A DNA stretch of 64,000 bases from Neckera pumila (GCA_963969595.1 OZ018417.1:16370501-16434500); one strand, 5' to 3'. Counted from the first letter of the stretch, positions 46,579-59,271 are shown. Notes: a model not told the origin generated them from the letters alone. Numbers and translations are program-made.

Positions 46579-47264
46579 GAACTAAACTAGCGTGACCAAG
46601 AGGTAGAAGTAGGAGAAGATCAAGTTAGTGAATGAGGAGACGAGGGACACAAGAAGAGGCTCAAGCGTGCCTCAATAGGGCACAGTGTAAAGGTCTTAGT
46701 TGATCTGATCAATAGAAGATCAATTCCAGATTCAGTCACCAACATTTGATCTATGTCTAAATGAGTTCATTGATTCTTTGGTCCCGTGTGATTCCTCTAC
46801 TATCATTTGGTTCCATTGCTAGGGACACAAGGACTGTTGAGAAGGGTGAGAGCCAACAAGTTGTGTTTTTAAGTAAATGTGATAATCGGAATGTAAGCTT
46901 ATAGGTAAGAGCAACAACCATGTGCCAGACTTGTTCTTCTAATGAAGAAAGTTTACAATTAGTAGATTTGTTCACCAGTGTTTCTTTGGGGCCTATAGAA
47001 GTAGAACCTCAATCACTAGAGGAAAGTGAACAGCTAGCAATAATCGAAACAAATTCCTATGGACCTATTAACGCACCAGAGAGCTATCTTGAAGCTTTAG
47101 TGCAATAAAATGAAGTAAACCTACAGTTCTTTGCAGAAGCTGACTCATATGCCAAACCTTCCTTTGTTTATCAAGAATTATGAGTTGCTCGGTTGATTGA
47201 AAAAAAGAAAAGAAAAGAAAGTTGGGCATTTTTTATGATTTGTTGGTCGCTCAAGGAAGATGAA

Positions 47265-47640
47265 ACCATGGAAGTTAAACTTCAATGCTTCATATTCTAA
47301 GCAACTGGATTTGGGTGTTGGTGTAATTTTAGAAAGTCCAAAAGGAATAAAAGAAGTTTATCATCGTGATCTTGGGTAAGGATTAACTTGCAACCAATTG
47401 GAATACACTGCTTTAGTCGCGGGTTTGGAGAGAAGAATGTGTGTCACGTCTAGATTAGAGGTGATTCTCAATTAATTTGTAACCAAGTTTCCATAAATTG
47501 GGAGGTTAAATTTGAAAAGCTTCAATCTTTCTATCGAGTTGTAAAAGAATTGACACGGAAATTTAAAACTGTAGAAATCTTACATATACCATAGAAATGT
47601 AATTATGAAGCAGACACTGCAGCGAAGAATGTGTAGAAAA
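47265..47640 (+). pseudogene. decayed RNase H-like fragment
   Basis: Translation from about 47270 shows WKLNF, then GVGVILESPKG and NQLEYTALVAGL. This spacing is typical of type I RNase H domains found in plant Ty3 elements. The first catalytic Asp (usual FDGS/FDGA) reads as Asn here, and stop codons interrupt the frame. It lies upstream of the gag-like region rather than after the polymerase, so it probably comes from another, nested or rearranged element. Confidence 0.5.
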
Positions 47641-47763
47641 TATAAATTTGACACTACCGATAGAAGAATCCTTGATACATTGTGATTTCTTTTCCTTGAT
47701 TGGCAAAGTAGGTGACCATACTGTGATCGACTAAAGATTTATTTGCACCCTTGCCTTAACATG

Positions 47764-47891
47764 CACTAGTAGAAAACCGGGCCAATCTGTTGTTTTGGTG
47801 GCGCTGATCATCAACAGATTTTTGTTAATAAAAAATTTGTTGATGATCAACGCAACCAAAACAATAGATCAGGCCCGGTTTTCTACTAGTG
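47764..47891. mobile_element. 128-bp CACTA-type MITE (near-perfect hairpin) with ATG target duplication
   Basis: Both ends read inward as CACTAGTAGAAAACCGGGCC, and most of the rest of the two halves also pairs, so the element is one long hairpin. It is flanked by ATG on both sides (47761-47763 and 47892-47894). A CACTA terminus with a 3-bp duplication is typical of CACTA (En/Spm) elements. It has no coding capacity. It sits just before the gag-like region of the retrotransposon. Confidence 0.9.
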
Positions 47892-47894
47892 ATG

Positions 47895-48750
47895 GTAACA
47901 ATACCAGTCTTTACTAGACGTGAGAAAAAAGATCCAGAGAGGTTCTTAAAACAGTATAAGCAAGATTGTATAGCAAATGGAGACCGAAACGAGGAAAGCT
48001 GTCTCAAACTTTTACCCATCCATCTTGATGATATCATTGTTTTTTGATACAAAACACAATCTCTAATAACAAAATCTTCATGGAATATACTTATTGCAGC
48101 TTTAATAACAAAACTCCAAGCACTGAAAAGTTATCAGAGTCTCTTGGAAACACTAAGTTTAATCAAAAAACTACTGGATGAAAGCGTACGCCAGTTTAGT
48201 GAACGTGTTTGGGAGCTACAATCCTGAATTCAAAGGAGTCTCAACGGTGTAGCAACAACACAGGGAGAAACCATCTCCAGTCCACAAGATAATATGTCAG
48301 ACAACTATCGGAGTATTGATGCTTTGGCATTAAGGAGTTTTATCAGCTGATTAAAACCAAACATATAAGAAATTGTATCTTTCAATGCACCAAATACTTT
48401 TGAAGCAACGTTGATACTTGCGCAATGTAAAGAACTAAATTTGATCAGCTTGTCACAACCTCAAGTTGTTACAGTCGCAACTACACCGATTATCAATTTG
48501 ATGCAAACAACCATCTCCACACCTGTAACCAAATTGCGTACTGAGATGGTTATTAAGAATCCAAATATTTTTCAACTAGTATCAGATATGCGTGATTGTA
48601 AGCTTTTCCTACTTCAAAGACAAGGCAATACACAATCAAAAAGCCTATTGACAGAGAATCGACAAAATGCTATTCAAAATGTACAATTTGTCACTTGTCA
48701 TGGTTGTGGACTCAAAGAACATTATAAAAGCGATTGTCCTAACTAAGATA
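47895..48750 (+). pseudogene. Ty3-type retrotransposon gag remnant with zinc knuckle
   Basis: The translated region has a gag-like pattern (DPERFLKQYKQDC; later FISxLKP and NTFEATLILAQ) and ends in a CCHC zinc knuckle, CHGCGLKEHYKSDC, near 48700-48741. Gag packages element RNA in family members. Several in-frame stops interrupt it, so it is not functional. Confidence 0.7.
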
Positions 48751-49199
48751 AAGCAGGGACTAATACCGTGAAACTTGTAGAAGTAAACCAAGTACAATTA
48801 GCACCTAATAAACGTACTTAAGAAGAAGAAATAAAGGTCATGGTTACAAAATGCGGTAGACCATCCAAGGAGCGAGAAAATTGTGACTTACATAGAGACA
48901 AGAGACCGAAGAGCGACAGGTGCGAGCAACCTTGTCATCCTTGAAGGCGCATAGGGATTGATGATATGCTCCTTGTCGGGGCCAAAATGAATATTCTATC
49001 ATCCAAGACTTAAACCAACAAACAACAAACATTACTATGGGACAATTAGTGGCAAAATGCCCATCACTGGGCAGAGAGTTGAGACAAGGCATAAATATTA
49101 GACGGCATAAATTGACTGTTGAAGTGCATATAGCTGAAAAATCGTGTGGAGATTTGAAATCACCTCAGGTGGAAGCCATAATCAATTAATGGGAAAGAA

Positions 49200-49535
49200 A
49201 TTGGAGGATGTTTAATTGATGGTGGTGTTGCTATAAATGTAATGGCATCCTTGTTCATGAACGCAGCTAATTTAACAATTACTAGATCACCAAGCGCAAA
49301 ACTCAAAGTCGTTAATCAACAATGTGTTTGTTTTCAAGGAAAAATCAATCAAATTCCAATTACTATAAACGGAATTATAGTAAATGTTGATTTTGAAATA
49401 CTTGATATATCTTGTGCTAAAGGAGGTTATCCCATGATATTAGGACGGCCATGGTTGAGACAGGTTTGTGCTGTGAACTACTGGGATAAGAGAAGGATGA
49501 AAATTGGAACCGCAACAAATAGGGTAAGTATCTAG
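49200..49535 (+). pseudogene. retropepsin-like aspartic protease remnant
   Basis: CLIDGGVAINVM near 49209-49245 has the active-site pattern of plant Ty3 proteases (DGG variant), and PMILGRPWL near 49440 is the typical C-terminal block. This enzyme cleaves the element polyprotein. It lies between gag and reverse transcriptase, as expected. Confidence 0.7.
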
Positions 49536-49807
49536 GTTGTACCTAATGTACGTTCCCCTAGCAGCTCTTCTAACGCAGAGGTTACTGAAGATTCTTCTTG
49601 GGATTCAGATACTAGTGGTGGCACAAGTTACGACACAAATGACTTTGAAGTGGAAGTATATGCAATTGAAGATCTACCGCAAGTATTAATTTCATCTATG
49701 CGTCACCTAGAAGACTTGGATGTCACAAGTATAAGGAAAATAAAACTTTAAAATTAAAAAAGTTTGGCCCAACACTATCAAGTCAAGAACAGACTGACTT
49801 TGAGCAA

Positions 49808-50404
49808 GTGGTATACAACTATTTAGATCTTTTTGTTTCAAAACACTCAAAGTTACTTGCAATTAACGTTGAAGAACATAAAATAGAACTAACACCTGAC
49901 ACAAAGCCGATAAGAGCCAAACAAAAGAGAATGGCACCCCAAAAGATGGCCATCTTGCGTGCGGAATTGAATCGACTTCTAGAGGGCGGTTTTGTAACCA
50001 AAGTAAAGAACACCGAGTGGATATCTCCTGTGGTCATTGTACCTAAGAAGGGAGGTAAATGTCGGGTTTGTGTAAATTATAAAGTCTTAAATAAGTTCAT
50101 AAAAAAGGATTGTCAACAAGTATCAGGACATGAGATGTACGCGTTTTGCGATGGGTATTCCGGCTATCATCAAATTCATATATACGAAGACAGTATTTTG
50201 TACACCACCTTCACAACTCCGTGGGGCACATATGCATGGCTTTGTATGCCTTTCGATTTGTGTAATGCTAGGAGAACTTTTCAAAGAGTCCAGATCAAGA
50301 TATTTGGTTCATACATTGGGAAATTCATACGCGTTTATCTTGATGATTTTTTAGTCTACAAAGAACGCATATGTCACATTAAACAGGTGAGAGTTGCATT
50401 TTAA
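49808..50404 (+). pseudogene. Ty3-type reverse transcriptase remnant
   Basis: Conserved blocks include ISPVVIVPKKGGKCRVCVNY, MYAFCDGYSGYHQI and the catalytic YLDDF (usual YVDD). About a dozen residues normally found between NKFIKKD and SGHEMY are missing, so there is an internal deletion near 50115. The same frame continues after stop codons into the next block. Confidence 0.85.
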
Positions 50405-51100
50405 AAGTGAAAAGAATATGGATGCTCTTTAAGCCCCAAAAAATGATGTTTAGGACTTGAAGAAGAACCTCTCTTGGGACATATCGTGTGTCAAGAAGAG
50501 ATGAAAATTGACCCTGATAAAGCGCAAAGAACCTTGGAAATGAAACAACCTATTTTGGGTAAGCAGGTGTTGCGGTTATGGGGGACTACATTATACCACA
50601 ACCAATTTATACCAAATTTAGCAGGAATATGGCGACCAATTAGTTTGCTTATAAATAAATCCAGTCCATTTGAATGGAAGGATGAACACAATCAAGCTTT
50701 CTCTTATATAAAAACAAGAATGGCAAGCAATCCAATAGTTCAAGGCCTTGATTGGAATAGGTGTTTTATTATAAATCCCTCTGCTACTGATCTTGCAATG
50801 GCATCAATTCTTATACAGAATGATGATATAGGTTGTGCCCATCCGGTTCATTATGCAAGCAAATGACTTATTCCTTGTAAACAGAAGTATTTGTCATTAG
50901 AGAAACTTGGGATAGCACTTTTGTTTGCGTGCACTAAGTATAAGCATTATTTACTTTCCAGCTCACAGTCAACATTGATCTAGTGTGACACTGAAGGATT
51001 AAAACAACTCATTCAACAATCGCATCCCAAAGGAAGAGCTGCCCGCTTAGTGGCGCCATTACAAACATATGATTTAGAAATAAAGTGACAAAAGGTACAC
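50405..51100 (+). pseudogene. reverse transcriptase connection and RNase H remnant
   Basis: The same frame as the upstream block, broken by TAA, two TGA and later TGA and TAG codons. LLGHIV, FEWKDEHNQAFSYIK and IINPSATDLAMASIL followed by HPVHYASK match the connection and RNase H region of Ty3 elements. Confidence 0.75.
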
Positions 51101-51104
51101 AAGC

Positions 51105-51700
51105 ATTGCATGCTAAATTATTATTGGAGTTAGGTGATCCCCCTCAAGATGAACTTGGCATGCTCTCTGACAAATTAGAGTGTTATGCACTAGATCACGA
51201 ACAGCGTTTGACAAACTTCGGCTACCTCGAGATCATAAATTTTCTTCAAGAACTCACATTGCCACAAGGATTGAATATACAACAACGTAAAAATGTACGT
51301 CGTAAAAGTTTGACTTATATTCTCATCAAAGAGGATTTGTATAAGAAAAGAAAAGACGATGTCCTCAGGAGAGCTCTGGAACGGGAGGAAGCAAATAGGA
51401 TATTGTAGCAATGTCATGAGGGAGCTTGCGACGGCCACTTTGCATCGGATGGCATCGCGAAAAAGATATTACAAGCTGGATTTCATTGGCCTACTCTATT
51501 CACGGACAACAATGAATATTGTTGGAGTTGTCTTCAGTATCAAATCTATGCAAAGAAAACTTTACCATATACTGAATTACATCCTATTTTTCCCACGGGA
51601 GTTTTTGAAAAATGGGGTGTAGATTTCATTGGTCCACTTCTGATCACGGCAAAACAAAATGAGTATATGATTGTGGCAACAAATTATAGGCTCTCTACTA
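51105..51700 (+). pseudogene. integrase remnant, truncated after the first core block
   Basis: The zinc-binding HHCC part is visible (CHEGACDGHFASDGIAKKI, then HWPTLF and CWSCLQY), followed by WGVDFIGPL and EYMIVATNY, which begin the catalytic core. Homology stops abruptly near 51690, in a short run of GAGCATGGAGC-type repeats. The other catalytic residues and the downstream end of the element are missing. Confidence 0.75.
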
Positions 51701-52786
51701 CGACGCTAACGTGTGAGCTTGGAGTCGTGAGCCTATGAGCATGGAGCATGGAGCCTGTGAGCCTAGAGTCTGGAAAAAAAAAATGTCATTTTTATGCCAA
51801 ATTTTTTTTTTTGTTAAAAAATTCAAAAAATTGAATTATTTTTTGCTATTAATGGTATAATTTGGGACCTATGACCATATATCCTATGATCATGGATTAA
51901 TAAATATTTGATGTGGTGTTCAAATTCTTTGTAGTAGAAAAGAATCCTCCACATGGTGAGACCGAGAGTCATTTCTTATGAAGGCTAAGGTTTTGAAGAA
52001 ACCTTGGCTCCAAATGAGATAGGGAAGTCCGGTGGTGACCATGACATTGTCCCAAAAAATTTAGAAAAATAAATGACGATGTCGTGTTGAGACTGGGAGT
52101 CATTTTTCATTGAGTCTAACTTAAGGTTCTAGGATATGAATGGATTTCAAAAGCAAATGAAGAAAGCCCAAAAACCAATTGGGGCAAAGTCTATATATGC
52201 TTTGTTTTTTATTCTATACGTGCTTTATGTATACATGCTTCAGCTAGTATTTTCAACAAAATGCCAGAGAACTGGGGGGAATATAATTCTCCACATAATG
52301 ACAGAGAAAGGCTATTCCGCCCAGCGTTTCTCTTGCATATATGACCATTGAACATGACACCTCTTATAGTGGCGCGTTCTAGAATGCCAATCATTATGGG
52401 ACATATGAATAGGAACCCTGGAACTTTGATCTTGTCACTCTTCTTCATTTTTAGCACTTATCACCACTCTGCGCTCACATACTAGCATTGTGGTAATTGA
52501 AGCAAAAAAATAGGAAAAAAATGATGTAAATGAAATGGGAAAGAAAAAAAGAAAAAAATAAACAAAATTCATTTCATATTCATACATTCACTGTTGGATT
52601 GAAGGTCAATATTGTAGTTTTGGGCCATTCATACCTTCTTTTTCAAAACATTTGACGTGTGACACATATTTTCGTATTTCATGAATGCATGAACATTTTT
52701 CATTCCACATGCTTTAAATCATTTCAATTGTACCAAATGTAAACTAAAACAATACAAATGAAAGCATCAATTGAATGTGGTCACTT
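51701..52786. other. spacer beginning with short GAGCATGGAGC-type repeats
   Basis: At 51715-51768, GAGC(C/T)TNNGAG words repeat (GAGCCTATGAGCATGGAGCATGGAGCCTGTGAGCC). A-rich and T-rich runs follow. No protein was recognised. Confidence 0.5.
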
Positions 52787-55700
52787 CTACTCTAGAATAG
52801 TGATGATCCCTGCTTGAAGTAGAAGACGCTTTAATTCATTGAAGCCATAACTAGGTGCGTGGATGAATTGGTCATCATTGATGTCCATCTTGCAGAAGTA
52901 ACGGTACAGGTAGTATAAGTGCTTGCAATTCATGTATGCTTGACGCCCTCTAATAGCGGAAACAGACATTTGAACAAAATCCGGGCATGTACATGTGGGA
53001 AACATGCCCAATATAATTTGGTACACGTTTTTGTTAGGATCTGCTCCGGTTCCAATGACACTATTGCACCTAAGTCCGAAAAAGGAAGCAAGGTCACTCC
53101 CAAAATTTGTCCCCTAATGTTGCCAGCATTCTCCCACTTGTTTTAATGTCCTATAGTTAGTGCATTTGCATTTTGCCGTATGACTCGGTTGTTCCTAACC
53201 GTTGGATATACATCTGCATTTTTTGGTGGTTGTTGATTGTAGAAGACACTTTTGAAAATGTTTGACATGTTGAACAGTTGTCGTGGTGACAATGTAGGGC
53301 GCTCTTAGAGACGGAAGCTAGCGTGTTGCAGATACAATGTCTCTTCTCGACTAAGGTTGGTCCTAGTCAAATAGGCCAAATCTCCGGCACCTTAGGCCTA
53401 TCTATAACGGAGCTTTGCTTTGTACCTTTTACACATCGTTCAATGTCATCCCAACAGAACCAAAAGTCTGCCACCACCTCTTGCTTAGTCCCATAATCTT
53501 ACTTTCTACCACGATAGATTGGAGCTGGGATTCCCTTCCGTCCTCTTGCTATTTTAGCAGTGCACTTGATATTTGATGCTTGCTGTTGAGCTTGACATTT
53601 CACGTTCGATTTGTGGTTGACTCTAGCAATGTGCCACTTCGATGTGTCGCAGTCACTTTCAGATGCAATCGTAACATGTTGGGATGGTTGCACCTCAACT
53701 TGTTTTCCTTTGCTCTGAAAAGATTCTAAAGAAGCCGTAGTGGACCTTGTTCGAACACGCGGTTGAGAGAAGTTGACTTTATCAGGTCGATGTGATCAAG
53801 TCTCTTGCATTGCCAATAGGGACATCCAACTACCTCTTCGTGCTTCTAAAGATCTCTTCTCCTTCTAAATGCGGTATGGGAGTTCCCACACCCTCAGCTC
53901 CAGGTAATGTATTGAGTGCCTCCACCATTTTCTTTGTGTCTCCGCTTCTTCTTGCAGCTCTCAACTTCAACTCCCACTTTGATGGACCAGATCTAGACGC
54001 GTATCCTCTTAAGTACGCACGGTAGTTTGTCATTTGTGTCCATGCTCAGATACTGTCATTGCAAGTGGCATCAAATAAATTGTTACCTTGGTTGCTAGAC
54101 ATTTGAAGCCATTTGTTATGAATTATTTCTAACAAGTTGTAGGAAGACATGTCCACTAGCTCTTCCAAATTCAAATCCTACAAAGACATCCCCAAAAAAT
54201 ATGACTTTAGTCGTTAAATTCCAAACATCCAAATTCAAAACCACTGTGAATTGAACCACTAAAGTTTGCAGATCATTGTATTTTTACATACAATTCAAAA
54301 ATATATGAAGGATATCCCAATGCTCAAATATACAAGATATATATAATTTTTCTACATTGGAACATTGCAACTATACTCAACTTCATTTGTAGAACAACAA
54401 GCAACCAATTTTGAATGCTGCCCTATTTTTTTTGTTTTTTAGTAGGCATCTGTCCAAAATCGTGGATACCGGAAGGCAGCCCAAAAATTACCGTCGGATC
54501 CGACAGCAGTTTTTGGTTTGTCTCTAGGTACCCACAATTTTGGTCAGATGCCCACAAATAAATAAAAAAATAATAATAGAATAGCCACTTCTAAAAATTT
54601 ACTTCAAATTCATGCATGTATACTTGAAACCAATTATGAATAAAATGTTTTCACACACTTAAATTTCAAAGAATAGATTTTAATGTTGAACGGAGAAGTA
54701 GCCATGTACTTACCATTTGCATAAAACTACCTCACTGCTGGTATCCAAAATGCCAAAATGCAAGCCAATGGTCAAGGTGATGAATTGCGTCTGAGGTGGC
54801 AGCTCCAGATGATAACCACCATGACCAAATCGCAAGGAAATGTGTCTTTGCCTCTTCCATAGTCTTTGCATCTTTGTATTGTTTGCACAACATAATGTGT
54901 TGCTGTTGGAATGCTTCCTTGATGTGCTTCTGAGTATGCTTTTGAAGAGAAGTACTCCAATGCAATAACCATGTTCTCTCACAATTATCCATGTTTTCAT
55001 TGGCAAAACCAGATCCGTAAACAATCCGCACTGCATTCTAATTGGCCATTGCGCTATCTGCCATGAATCTCTTGAAATTTGGGTGATCTAATCCGTGTCG
55101 TGACATTACAACGTTCAAGCACCTCCAAAATATCACCTGGATCTCTGTATCTTCAGATTGCGTGTCGCATGTTGAAATGGTCATCACCTTTTTGTATTCT
55201 GCATCATACACGTGGCAAGCCATTGTGGTCTACTTGTTCACCCATTTCACGTGGTTGAACATCATCCATGCATTCTACAAATTTTCTCCGGTTTGCATGC
55301 GCCTGATAAGGTCCACTCCACTTCCATGTCCTTCTGTCAGCATTTTAAAAATGTACACCTTTTTCTTCCCTTAGTCAAGAAAGACATTTTTTTGAATTTC
55401 ATTGAAACCTTGGCTCTTTCTTGAAGGTCATGATAGTGTTGATAATACCTCCCCGGTTGTTTGAGCGGAATGAAGATATCACATTCCTTATATTTAGATT
55501 GCTCAAATATTGGAAGCAATCCATGACCTCCTCCATTTCCTCCTCCTTCAACATCTCCTTCTTTTCCTCTCCGTTGTGAAAAAGATAGTTTGTAAGGAAG
55601 TCCTTGCTAGCAAAGAGAGCAATGGCTGAATTGGTGGCCATCGATGTATTTGCCACTTGCTCTGCAATGAGTCCAAAAATTTGTTCTGCAGAATCTCTAT

Positions 55701-56780
55701 GTATGCCCTTTGCAATAGGGTGAGCATGCGTACCAAAGTAAATTGTGGCCTTGCTCATTTTTGGATTATCACTATAGGAATAGTAAATCCTACCATCGCA
55801 TGTCTCTAAACACATAGGAGACTTTTTGCATAGCTTGCAAACTAGAGTACACTCTTTGGAAGGATTGTCTCCTATTGTAAGAGGGAACTAGGTGTAACTA
55901 GTCCACTCTGTTTCATTGTGTTTGGAAGCACTTTTTAAGTATTCACAATCTGGGTTCACACAAACAAGATGACCAGCGCAATATGACTTACAGAACTTTA
56001 CATTGTCGGAGTTGTGAATGTTTGTCGTCACCAATTTGCACCAAGGATGTCCGTTGGAACGCTTGTCCATTTCCTCTAAGTTTCAAGCCGCTAACAAAGA
56101 CAAGGACAAGCAATACGGAGGCGATTCAAAGATGACATTCCCATTGAATAGTGCTGGAAGATATTGCATGCGATGATGCTTCACGTTGTTCAGATCCATT
56201 GTGGACAACTTATTCCTAGAACAATGCATACTAGATAGTCTCTTTAAACATTCCACTATGATAACCCTATCGACGGGACTCGGATGCAACAGTGGATGTG
56301 ATGATACAAATTACACAAGACTATTGGATGGGTGCCACATTCCAAGTTCACAAGAGTCTTTCTATGTGATCCAGTTTGCACACACCTCTGTTGCTTAAGT
56401 AGCGCCAAATCTGTAGACTCTCCTTCAGATTTGCTAGACAACTCTATGACAGGATCCAACCTCTCAACCTTTACTACTCGGAGAAAAGTAGTCTCACAAA
56501 GGACTAGAAGAACTTCACGAGGTGGACTAGGTGAAATAGTGTGCGTGATGTATGGCATATCCACTGATGACGCATCTGATTGGCAACTCAATATCTCGGT
56601 AGATGCACCTAGAATGGATAGTGGAAGCTGGTAAGCTTTGTAATTTCCAGATGTGAGGTACCAACAGTGACCATCCACTTCTACAGACTCAACTACAGGA
56701 TTAGATTGTTCTAGTTCTCCGGATTGCAACCTCCTCTCTTCTTCAACATAGATTGAAGACTCCAAGAATCTGAAACGCAC
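52787..56780 (-). pseudogene. decayed MULE-like transposase gene with SWIM zinc finger
   Basis: On the minus strand, in order: an unrecognised N-terminal frame (56780-56256), a Cys-rich block CAGHLVCVNPDCEYL (about 55950-56000), YFGTHAHPIAKGIHRDSAEQ (about 55690-55750), FMADSAMAN then NAVRIVYGSG (about 55000-55060), ERTWLLHW and WWLSSGAATSD (about 54790-55000), FWHFGYQQ, and finally a SWIM finger CTCPDF...CKHLYYLY with FIHAPSYG (53026-52787). A SWIM domain at the C-terminus and this transposase pattern fit Mutator-like elements (family knowledge). A TAG replaces what I expect to be Trp between FMADSAMAN and NAVRIVYGSG (55038-55040), and other gaps and stops break the frame. No terminal repeats were found. 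Confidence 0.65.
54442..54555. mobile_element. 114-bp hairpin MITE inside the MULE-like gene
   Basis: The left half GTAGGCATCTGTCCAAAAT... and the reversed right half GTGGGCATCTGACCAAAAT... match at roughly three of four bases over the whole length, meeting at GTCGGATCC-GAC. It lies in a non-coding gap of the decayed transposase gene and is flanked by A/T runs, so a target duplication cannot be read with confidence. Confidence 0.65.
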
Positions 56781-57314
56781 ATGAAGAAGATGGCTCTATA
56801 CTCTTGCATGTCTTCCTTCATTGATCAGAAATACAAGGGGAACCTCATGAGCATCTACCCAAATGAAAGCCATGATTCATACTTTGCAATTAGAGAGAAG
56901 TGAAAAGAACAGAATTGGGAACTTAGTAAGAGAGAGGGACTATTGAACTTTGTGGAAGTACTTCAGCCTATGTACAATTCTAAGCCATCCATTTTAGAAG
57001 GAGCTAGCACAATGAACGCAAGAGGATGAACATTTAGTGTCCATGAAGAGCGCAATTGTCTGGACACCTACCTATTTAACAAAAAAATTCTCCCTTCCTT
57101 ATAGAAATACATTGAGTGAAGAAGGCGGCTGTATTAGGCGCAATTGAAGTGGCTGCATTTGAAATTTTGGCGCACCAATATTAATTGGCGTACACTGTTA
57201 ATTGTGACTGCGGAAAAAAGAGTCCAGTCTGTGTCAGAGTGCTTTGTGGATTTGCTAGATTAGTATCCTTCCGACTGCCGGAGCATTTAACAAGAAGTTG
57301 ACTAGCAATTTTAA

Positions 57315-57814
57315 ATGCCGGCAATTGTCATTTACCTACTCTTTGTACTCTATGATAGGGCCATGGAAGCTTCTTCTTCAAAGCTGATAAGCGAGTATAA
57401 GTTCTGTCCACTTCTACAAATTAGACACAATCTTTTCCGATGCTTTACAAGAGGAATACCATGTGCATTTTACCTTGATAGTTCAGATATAGTGTATTCT
57501 CACCTCATGCTTGTAGAGGACCATAGCTTTCCATTGGTTATTCCTAAACAAACTAGGAAGCGTAAGAAGTATAGATCTTTGTACTTTTCATCTTCAAGGC
57601 CCTTGCAGAGATCTTGGATGACTTGTGGAAAGAAAGTAGTGCCGAAGACAAGTTAGTCCATATGGAAACCTCAAAAAAGTCCATTGCTTTGGAGGAAGCA
57701 GTAGCGCTGAAGAAGAGGCCGTTGGAGTTCAAAACTTGGATTCATCGCAAGCAATGTCAGAGGATACCAAGAGCGTACAAAGAAAGACGGGAGAAGATAG
57801 AGTCCCAATCATAA
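57315..57814 (+). other. open frames of unknown nature
   Basis: Two overlapping plus-strand frames (57315-57656 and 57614-57814) are moderately long and charged (KKSIALEEAVALKKRPLEF). I recognise no domain. They could be exons of a decayed gene or chance frames. Confidence 0.2.
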
Positions 57815-58935
57815 GAATCTCTTCACTCTATGTCTCTGCTTTGAATTGTGATGCAGTCAGTGAACTTGTATTTAGGGTCTAGAGTATGCCCACAGCCCCA
57901 CAATGAGGTTTTGCTTCCTTTTAGTCCTTGTACGCATGTATTCAACATATACTATTCAAACCCTTACAATAATAGTAGAATGATATGAAATGCACATGCA
58001 GAGTAAGGTAAAGTTGTACAAAGTCAAAAAACAATTGCTATGAGCAACATTTGAATTTTGAAGTAGCTTCTCTAGAGTCAAAGGAAATGGGTACCATGTG
58101 ACGTTGTACCAACTCAAATAGTGTACACTGGAAGGAGAGAAGTGTGGGGTGGTTAATTAGTATTAGAGACTTGACTTTAGATTAGTTTAGTAGCTGGGGA
58201 TTGTAGATCGTATGGGGTGTTTTACTCCAGACTAATGTGTTTATTGATTGGGAGATTTGGATCCGTCGTAAATTACGTGTGTAGAATGAAAATTTGTATA
58301 TGTAGTTGCTTATATCCTAGAAATGGATATTTTTGGTGAAGGGAACCCTATAACGCAGGAAATGCAACATCACAAATAAATTTTCCAGTTTAGGGTCAAT
58401 CAAAATCTCCATTGCAGAATGCTTACCTTGGGTTGAATAAGACTAACATAGTCATTGAACATTCTAAATAAATCTCAAAGTAGGAAGACCACGACTCAAA
58501 TTACTTTGTAAGATTAAAATCAACCACTAGGCAGAAATAATAATACGATGTGCTTTACAAAGGATGCGGAGTTTGTAGTCTCCACGTGCATGTGGGATTC
58601 TGCTTATCTTCAATTTAGAGGGATTTTTGTTTTTTTTCTCTCCATTTGACTCCTATTAGTATCAAATAAGACAAATGAAACTGGTCAATATAAACCAACG
58701 TCAAAAAAACAGAAGGTTTATAGAGTTGTAGTCCACCTTAGAAGGCCCTTTTTGTAGAAGGAGACAATGTATGATCAAAGTCAAACTGAGTAGCTGAATC
58801 ATTGGCTTCGTAATTAAGCACTGGCAGGATCACATGAAATCTGTTGCACCAAAACTTTATAAAAGAATCAGAAAATGATAAAAGCAATTTTGTCTTCATT
58901 CAAGGTAAAACCGCCAATTACCTCCTAAAGTTTAG
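57815..58935. other. spacer, nothing recognised
   Basis: No open frame of note and no clear repeat was seen. Confidence 0.5.
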
Positions 58936-59271
58936 GTGGCACTGCCAGAATCCTCGGATTATAGTTGTGAAGGTCTCGATGCAGTTAACCTAGCTTCTTT
59001 TGGCAAGGTGGACACCCTTCAAATTCTTGCCCTCTCCAGTGCACCAAACTCTAGTTCTCAATTTTCTCTCTTTGTCTATGTCGTGCTCACTCTGGAATTT
59101 ATGACAAAACAGTCGGAAGAAGGAGAAAATAGTACCAAGATGACCACTCGGAGACATGCGCGGGAAGAGAATCCAACTGCAATGGAGGTTCATGCAAAGG
59201 GAGCTGAAGAGCCAAACCTGCATCAACAGCTTCCCGACATCAGCGAGGTTCACCTAAAACTCTCTTTCTAA
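58936..59271 (+). other. unrecognised open frame
   Basis: A 111-codon frame with a polar C-terminal half (KQSEEGENSTKMTTRRHAR). It does not begin with ATG at its first listed codon and has no recognised motif. It may be chance. Confidence 0.2.

Larger units (their letters stand above)
47200..51700 (+). mobile_element. degenerate Ty3-type LTR retrotransposon, ends not found
   Basis: Order is gag, protease, reverse transcriptase, RNase H, integrase, which is the Ty3 (gypsy) order. I could not identify a pair of LTRs, a primer binding site or a polypurine tract. Every module has stop codons or deletions, so the copy is old and inactive. Confidence 0.75.
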
